DNA from: Limousia pullorum
GTDB taxonomy: Bacteria > Bacillota > Clostridia > Oscillospirales > Acutalibacteraceae
Length of the DNA: 26,370 bases
Assembly: GCA_018714545.1 (NCBI GenBank)
Contig: DVNG01000037.1
Coordinates: 1 to 26,370 of the forward strand
Reading direction: 5' to 3'
The notes below the pieces were generated by a model that did no database searches, was not told the origin of the DNA, and was given only the letters and a program-made list of their open reading frames with translations. Within the stretch, counting starts at the first letter, position 1. The number at the start of each line of letters is the position of its first letter. The position numbers and the translations under genes are program-made. Shown piece after piece: positions 22,059-26,370 of the stretch.

Positions 22059-22328
22059 ATGTATTTGCATCTCGGTGAAAACACGGTGGTCACAACAAAA
22101 AGCATTTTAGGAATTTTTGACCTTGATACCACCACCATATCGAAAAACACAAGGGATTATCTGACAAAAGCCGAAAAGGCGGGAAATGTTATAAATGTTT
22201 CCACGGAGCTCCCTAAGTCATTTATTGTTTGTTCAGAAAATAATAAAACCACTGTGTATATCAGTCAGATTTCAAGCCGAACCTTACTGAAAAGGAACAA
22301 CGGGCTGAGAAAGGATATGTTAAAATGA
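22059..22328 (+). CDS. remB: RemA/RemB-family regulator (DUF370), RemB-like
   Basis: An 89-residue member of the DUF370 family. MYLHLGENTVVTTKSILGIF, then DLDTTTISKNTRDYL and a C-terminal VYISQISSRTLLKR match the YaaB/RemB proteins that follow recF in Bacillus; RemA and RemB act in biofilm-matrix gene control there. Position between recF and gyrB supports RemB. The ATG follows GGCGGAG, and the stop overlaps the next gene by four bases (ATGA). Confidence 0.92.
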   Translation: MYLHLGENTVVTTKSILGIFDLDTTTISKNTRDYLTKAEKAGNVINVSTELPKSFIVCSENNKTTVYISQISSRTLLKRNNGLRKDMLK

Positions 22329-22720
22329 AGCTGGCAACTTGTCCCTACTGCGGGAAAAAAGTACCCTATTTCAGAGCTTTTGTGATAAAATCAAAGTGCG
22401 ACTATGTTTGCAGCAGCTGTAAAAGAGAGTCTAAAATAAGTGTAAGCCAAAAGCTTAAAAAGGTTTTTCTTGCGGCTCTGCTTATTTCCCTTTTGATTAT
22501 AATTATCAATATGATTTTTCAAAGCACAGACAATATAACACTGGTGGCTTTAAGCTTTCTGCCAATGGTGATATTCTATCTGTTGATTCCTTTTTATATA
22601 AAATTAAAGCCTTATCTTAAATACAGGGACGTTGTCTGCGAAAGACTTAAAACCCTTGAACAGACAAAAAAACAAGAAAGAGCTCAAAGAAGAGCCGCAA
22701 ACAAAAGAAAATCAAGGTGA
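22325..22720 (+). CDS. Small zinc-ribbon membrane protein (CxxC-19-CxxC)
   Basis: A 131-residue protein with an N-terminal zinc-ribbon-like pair, CPYC at residues 6-9 and CSSC at 29-32, followed by two hydrophobic segments (about 47-66 and 73-93) and a strongly basic C-terminal tail (KKQERAQRRAANKRKSR). The layout fits the small cxxc_20_cxxc family known from Firmicutes (TIGR04104, from memory). It overlaps remB by ATGA and is followed 6 bp later by a paralogue. Function is unknown; a membrane-anchored metal or redox module is a guess. Confidence 0.75.
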   Translation: MKLATCPYCGKKVPYFRAFVIKSKCDYVCSSCKRESKISVSQKLKKVFLAALLISLLIIIINMIFQSTDNITLVALSFLPMVIFYLLIPFYIKLKPYLKYRDVVCERLKTLEQTKKQERAQRRAANKRKSR

Positions 22721-22726
22721 TATAAA

Positions 22727-23074
22727 ATGTTCAAATTGCCTGTTTGTCCCTATTGTCATACCATATACAGATACAATAAAGTTAGAAAGTTAAACAAAAA
22801 AGAAAAAGTTCAAGTTTGCTATCACTGCAAAAAGGAATTTAAAGTAAAAAGATTAAGGGGAATGGTCGTTTTGGGGGCGATTGTTCTCATACTGGCTGTT
22901 GTTACGAATTTGATTATTCTCAACAACCTAAATTCTTTAAACCTTACCCCACTACTTATTTCCACGGTGACGTATGTAATCTTAGGATTTATATTCGTTC
23001 CGTTTTTTATAGATTTTAAGAAAATAAAAAAGACAGAACAAAAGTTATCGAATGAGTCAAAGAAGAAAAAATGA
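22727..23074 (+). CDS. Small zinc-ribbon membrane protein, paralogue (CxxC-20-CxxC)
   Basis: A 115-residue paralogue of the preceding gene: CPYC at residues 7-10, CYHC after exactly 20 residues, two membrane segments (about 46-66 and 75-95) and a lysine-rich tail. Identity to the neighbour is low outside the cysteines and overall plan. AAGGTGAT stands before the ATG. It lies between the remB unit and gyrB, and the 55-bp gap to gyrB has no terminator. The function is unknown. Confidence 0.75.
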   Translation: MFKLPVCPYCHTIYRYNKVRKLNKKEKVQVCYHCKKEFKVKRLRGMVVLGAIVLILAVVTNLIILNNLNSLNLTPLLISTVTYVILGFIFVPFFIDFKKIKKTEQKLSNESKKKK

Positions 23075-23129
23075 AAGAAAAACAGCGTTTGTCGAATAAT
23101 AGCAAGTCCTGTCAAAGGAGGGCAAAATT

Positions 23130-25106
23130 TTGGAATTAAACGAAACAAACAACATTAACAGCAGCGAAATAACCAAAGTAGAAAATGAATACGGCGCTGA
23201 CGAAATACAGGTTTTGGAAGGTCTTGAGGCGGTTAGAAAACGTCCCGGTATGTATATCGGTTCAACCGGCCCTAAGGGTCTTCACCACCTTGTATATGAG
23301 ATTGTGGACAACGCAATCGACGAGGCTTTAGCCGGATACTGCACAAAAATAGATGTGTCAATTCTGCCGGGAAACGTAATAGAGGTTAAGGATAACGGAC
23401 GTGGTATACCTGTAGGCATAAACAGAAAAACAGGTCTTTCAGCCGTTACGGTTGTTTTCACCGTGCTTCATGCCGGCGGTAAGTTCGGCGGAGGCGGCTA
23501 TAAGGTTTCCGGAGGTCTCCATGGAGTTGGTGCGTCTGTTGTAAACGCCCTTTCAACTTGGCTTGAAGTAAAGGTCTGCGACGGAGAGGACTTGTATTTC
23601 CAGAGATTTGAAAGAGGAAAACAGACCGACGATATTAAGATAATCGGAAAATCCACCGACAGAGGTACAACTGTTACCTTTAAGGCGGACAATGAAATTT
23701 TCCAGGAAACCGACGTTTACGATTACGAAATTCTTGAAAAAAGACTCAGAGAACAGGCTTTCCTCAATGCCGGAGTGCATATCGAGCTTTCCGACAAGAG
23801 AGACCCTGAAAACATAATAACAAACAACTTTGTTTACGAGGGCGGTATCAAGAGCTTTGTTGAGTATATTCACAGAAAAAAATCTCTTGATGTTATTCAT
23901 CCGTCTGTTATGTACTTTGCCGCAACCAACGAGGACGACACTGCTTCCGTTGAGGTTGCAATGCAGTACAATGACAGCTACAACGAGTTTATTTTGTCTT
24001 TCGCAAACAACATTCATACCACCGACGGAGGTACTCACGAGGAAGGCTTTAAGCGTGCCCTCACAAGGGTTATGAACGACTATGCAAGAAAGTTCAACAA
24101 GCTTAAAGATACCGACAAAAACCTTACCGGTGAGGACGTTCGTGAGGGACTTACAGCTATAATCAGCGTAAAGCTGAAGGAAGCTGAGTTTGAGGGACAG
24201 ACAAAGGCAAAGCTTGGCAACACGGAAATCAGAACAATGGTGGATAAGCTTATAAGCGACAAGCTTTCATCTTACCTTGAAGAAAATCCGGGCGTGGCTA
24301 AGGTTATTTTTGAAAAGGCTCTTGCCTCTTCCCGTGCAAGAGAAGCCGCAAGAAAAGCAAGGGAAAGTGTGAGAAGAAAAACTGCCCTTGAAAATACAAA
24401 GCTTCCCGGCAAGCTTGCAGACTGTCAGTCAAACGACAATCAAATTACAGAAATTTACATCGTCGAGGGAGATTCCGCAGGCGGTTCCGCAAAGGGCGGA
24501 CGTGACAGACGTTTCCAGGCAATTCTCCCCCTTTGGGGAAAGATGCTCAACGTTGAAAAGGCACGTCTTGACAAGGTTTACGGAAACGACAAGCTGACTC
24601 CTGTTATCACAGCTCTCGGATGCGGTATCGGCGACGAATTTGACATAGAAAAACTGAGATACGGAAAAGTCATTATCATGGCTGATGCCGACGTTGACGG
24701 CTCTCATATCAGAACCTTGCTTTTGACATTTTTCTTCAGATTTATGCGTCCTCTTATAGAGCAGGGACATATATACATTGCTCAGCCTCCCCTTTTCAGA
24801 ATTACAAAGGGCACAGGCAAAAAGCAGGAGCATTTCTACGCCTACGACGACGTGGAGCGTGACAGAATTTTGGCTTCAATCGAGGGTAAAACCGAGGTTC
24901 AGAGATACAAGGGTCTTGGTGAAATGGACGCCGAACAGCTCTGGGAAACAACAATGAACCCGGAAACACGTCTTATGCTGAAAGTAGAGCTTTCCGACGC
25001 AGAAGCCGCCGACGAAACCTTTACAATCCTTATGGGCGACAAGGTAGAACCACGCCGTGAATTCATAGAGAAAAACGCAAAATACGTTCAGAACCTTGAT
25101 GTGTAA
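23130..25106 (+). CDS. gyrB: DNA gyrase subunit B
   Basis: The 658-residue ATPase subunit of gyrase. GHKL motifs are EIVDNAIDEALAGYC, DNGRGIPVG and GGLHGVGASVVNALS; the TOPRIM domain has EGDSAGGSAKGGRDRRFQ and DADVDGSHI; the tail ends RREFIEKNAKYVQNLDV. The start is TTG at 23130 behind AAAGGAGG. PLWGKMLNVEKAR replaces the common PLRGKILNVEKAR, a variant I associate with other Clostridia. gyrA does not follow directly: a thioesterase and repeat arrays lie between. Confidence 0.98.
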   Translation: MELNETNNINSSEITKVENEYGADEIQVLEGLEAVRKRPGMYIGSTGPKGLHHLVYEIVDNAIDEALAGYCTKIDVSILPGNVIEVKDNGRGIPVGINRKTGLSAVTVVFTVLHAGGKFGGGGYKVSGGLHGVGASVVNALSTWLEVKVCDGEDLYFQRFERGKQTDDIKIIGKSTDRGTTVTFKADNEIFQETDVYDYEILEKRLREQAFLNAGVHIELSDKRDPENIITNNFVYEGGIKSFVEYIHRKKSLDVIHPSVMYFAATNEDDTASVEVAMQYNDSYNEFILSFANNIHTTDGGTHEEGFKRALTRVMNDYARKFNKLKDTDKNLTGEDVREGLTAIISVKLKEAEFEGQTKAKLGNTEIRTMVDKLISDKLSSYLEENPGVAKVIFEKALASSRAREAARKARESVRRKTALENTKLPGKLADCQSNDNQITEIYIVEGDSAGGSAKGGRDRRFQAILPLWGKMLNVEKARLDKVYGNDKLTPVITALGCGIGDEFDIEKLRYGKVIIMADADVDGSHIRTLLLTFFFRFMRPLIEQGHIYIAQPPLFRITKGTGKKQEHFYAYDDVERDRILASIEGKTEVQRYKGLGEMDAEQLWETTMNPETRLMLKVELSDAEAADETFTILMGDKVEPRREFIEKNAKYVQNLDV

Positions 25107-25110
25107 TTTA

Positions 25111-25262
25111 ATTCCGCCGTTCAAAGGTTATTTTTGGAAATAAACGTCGTTTTACGGCGGGCGAGTTTTTTATTTCCGCCTTGCAAGACTTTAGTTTGAA
25201 GATTAACACCGTTTCAAGGCGGGCGAGGCGTTTTGTTAAGCTACTTAAAATGGCTTGCCATC
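25111..25262 (-). repeat. Modular palindromic repeat array, B-A-A, behind gyrB
   Basis: On the minus strand B (25220-25260), A (25175-25222; arms CCGCCTTG/CAAGGCGG) and A (25113-25164; arms CCGCCGT/ACGGCGG). The tip ends 5 nt from the gyrB stop. Read on the plus strand, the first stem is followed by GCGAGTTTTTT, so it may also terminate gyrB. Confidence 0.8.
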
Positions 25263-25351
25263 GATAAGGTTGGATAGGGGATTATATCTAAACAGTCGGA
25301 TAGTTTATAAGAGTAAAAAATTTACATTGATAAAAGACAGAGGCGAAAATA

Positions 25352-25777
25352 ATGAAAATATCTAAAACTGAATTGACAGTGAGATATGCTGAAACAGACC
25401 AAATGGGAATAGTGCATCACAGCGTTTACCCAATATGGTACGAGGCAGGAAGAACCGATTATATAAAAATGTTCGGAATAAGCTATACGGAAATGGAAGC
25501 AGCCGGAGTTATGATGCCTCTTATCAATCTCACCTGCCATTACGGTATTCCGGCAAAGTATGAGGACGTTGTGGTGGTTGAAACCGGAGCTACAAAGCTT
25601 TCTGCGGCAAAAATGGTGCTGTATTACGAGGTAAAAAGAAAAAGCGACGGTGTTTTACTTGGAAGCGGAACAACGGAGCACGGTTTTGTTGACTCAAAAA
25701 CATTTAAGCCGATAAACGTAAAAAAGAAACTGCCAGAACTTTTTGCAATGATTTCCAATGACATTAAGGAAAATTAA
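25352..25777 (+). CDS. Hot-dog acyl-CoA thioesterase, YbgC/4HBT family
   Basis: A 141-residue single hot-dog domain. The opening VRYAETDQMGIVHHSVYPIWYE carries the 4HBT active-site signature with the catalytic Asp of DQMG and the HH-x-x-Y helix. Relatives hydrolyse short or branched acyl-CoAs; the true substrate is unknown. GAGGCGAAA precedes the ATG. It is inserted between gyrB and gyrA and flanked on both sides by inverted repeat arrays (25111 and 25988), so it may be a passenger rather than part of the gyrase operon. Confidence 0.85.
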   Translation: MKISKTELTVRYAETDQMGIVHHSVYPIWYEAGRTDYIKMFGISYTEMEAAGVMMPLINLTCHYGIPAKYEDVVVVETGATKLSAAKMVLYYEVKRKSDGVLLGSGTTEHGFVDSKTFKPINVKKKLPELFAMISNDIKEN

Positions 25778-25822
25778 GAATTAAGAATGAATAATTAAAA
25801 ATTAAAATTATTTGTTCCATGA

Positions 25823-25864
25823 GATGAACCAATATCAAATTTAAAAATGAGAATTTGGTTCATC
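25823..25864. other. Long hairpin behind the thioesterase gene
   Basis: GATGAACCAA and TTGGTTCATC are perfect 10-base arms 22 nt apart. The preceding 25776-25810 is a low-complexity AATTAA tract. No T run follows, so terminator function is doubtful. Confidence 0.5.
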
Positions 25865-25920
25865 AATCAATAAAATACATCTTTATAAAATAAATAGTTT
25901 TTATTAAAAAACATACTGCG

Positions 25921-25949
25921 ACCGGGCGGATATATAATCCGCCCCTACG
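25921..25949. repeat. CCGGGCGGAT/ATCCGCCCCTAC palindrome
   Basis: GGGCGGAT faces ATCCGCCC around TATATA, flanked by ACC and CTACG. It is of the same type as 12235 but with a different inner stem. Confidence 0.7.
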
Positions 25950-25987
25950 ATGATAATTCTATAAAGAAATAATAAAAAACAAAGTGA

Positions 25988-26229
25988 ATTGAAAGCGAGC
26001 CACTCCAAAGACTGCGGAAAAGGTTTCGCCCGACCTGAAATGAGGTTTATTTTTAAAAAGTACCTTTGCAGGTCGGATATAAAATAAAAGGTCTCGCCCG
26101 ACGGAAAATGTGAGCTAATTTCAATCTTAGCCTTTCCCCGTCGGAAATAAAAATCTTCGTCAGGAAAAGGAAGTTAAAACCGCCGCATGGCGGAGGTTTT
26201 CCGACAGATGAACCTGTCCAAGGCGGAGA
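25988..26229 (+). repeat. Modular palindromic repeat array, B-A-A-C, before gyrA
   Basis: B (25993-26030), A (26028-26078, arms GACCTG/CAGGTC), A (26090-26147, arms CGACGGAAAA/TTTCCCCGTCG), C (26155-26227, outer GTCAGGAAAA/TTTTCCGAC, inner AAACC/GGTTT on a GCCGCATGGC core). The tip ends about 25 nt before the gyrA start, beside its ribosome binding site. Confidence 0.85.
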
Positions 26230-26253
26230 TAAAAGAAAAAGAGGTGTTGGAAG

Positions 26254-26370
26254 TTGGATAATTTTCAAGAGATGATGGAAAAGTCAAGGGTTATTGACGT
26301 TGACATACAGAGAGAAATGAGAAAATCCTTTCTTGATTATTCAATGAGCGTTATTGTTTCAAGAGCGCTG
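26254..26370 (+). CDS. gyrA: DNA gyrase subunit A, first 39 codons
   Basis: The window ends inside this gene. The visible residues include VIDVDIQREMRKSFLDYSMS and end VIVSRAL, the standard GyrA N-terminus leading to the quinolone-resistance region beyond the edge. The start is the TTG at 26254-26256, seven bases behind GAGGTG; another TTG nine bases upstream runs straight into a stop. GyrA carries the DNA-cleaving tyrosine of gyrase. A B-A-A-C repeat array directly precedes the gene. Confidence 0.95.
   Translation, partial: MDNFQEMMEKSRVIDVDIQREMRKSFLDYSMSVIVSRAL

Overview
The window is the chromosomal replication-origin region of a low-GC Gram-positive bacterium, most likely a Clostridia member of the Oscillospirales/Ruminococcaceae type. 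That placement is inferred from gene order, purine-rich ribosome binding sites and protein style; no close species is claimed. The core order rpmH-rnpA-yidD-yidC-jag-mnmE-mnmG-rsmG-noc-parA-parB (minus strand) and dnaA-dnaN-yaaA-recF-remB-gyrB-gyrA (plus strand) is the classic Firmicutes origin layout. Transcription diverges from oriC at about 19.13-19.45 kb, so nearly every gene runs with its replication fork; the small Usp-like gene at 1.4 kb is the only head-on gene.

Left to right: 1-45 is the start of a gene resembling an insertion-sequence OrfA, inserted just behind rpsI. Positions 166-1013 hold rplM-rpsI behind a consensus promoter. A Usp/KdpD-like gene (+) and a Leu-Glu-Met tRNA operon (-) follow, then a ROK glucokinase and an atypical seryl-tRNA synthetase. 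Next come parB-parA, noc, rsmG-mnmG and mnmE, with six parS sites spread over 5.7-14.3 kb. The jag-yidC-yidD-rnpA-rpmH operon runs leftward from about 17.4 kb and dnaA rightward from 17.67 kb. oriC lies between dnaA and dnaN and contains DnaA boxes, a C-rich block and CTA trinucleotide repeats like the Bacillus unwinding element. To its right are dnaN, an S4-domain gene, recF, remB, two paralogous CxxC-(19/20)-CxxC membrane proteins, gyrB, a hot-dog thioesterase and the first 39 codons of gyrA.

The most striking feature is not a gene. About a dozen arrays of a modular palindromic repeat fill the intergenic regions. I call the modules B (38-nt hairpin), A (about 48-nt hairpin whose arms covary between copies) and C (about 72-nt double stem). 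Arrays always read B-A(n)-(C), and the A/C tip sits 5-33 nt from a gene start, stop, promoter or terminator. Several intergenic regions are bracketed by two such arrays in inverted orientation. The cores between them hold parS sites, GTAGGG-type palindromes, DnaA-box palindromes or, between gyrB and gyrA, a passenger gene. A second point of interest is that the DnaA recognition helix has replaced the usual major-groove contact residues, while oriC carries many copies of a matching variant box (NTTCAACA rather than TTATCCACA).

Functionally the region joins replication initiation (dnaA, dnaN, recF, gyrAB), chromosome segregation and nucleoid occlusion (parAB, noc, parS), tRNA modification (mnmE, mnmG), 16S rRNA methylation (rsmG) and membrane-protein insertion (yidC, yidD, with jag and rnpA).
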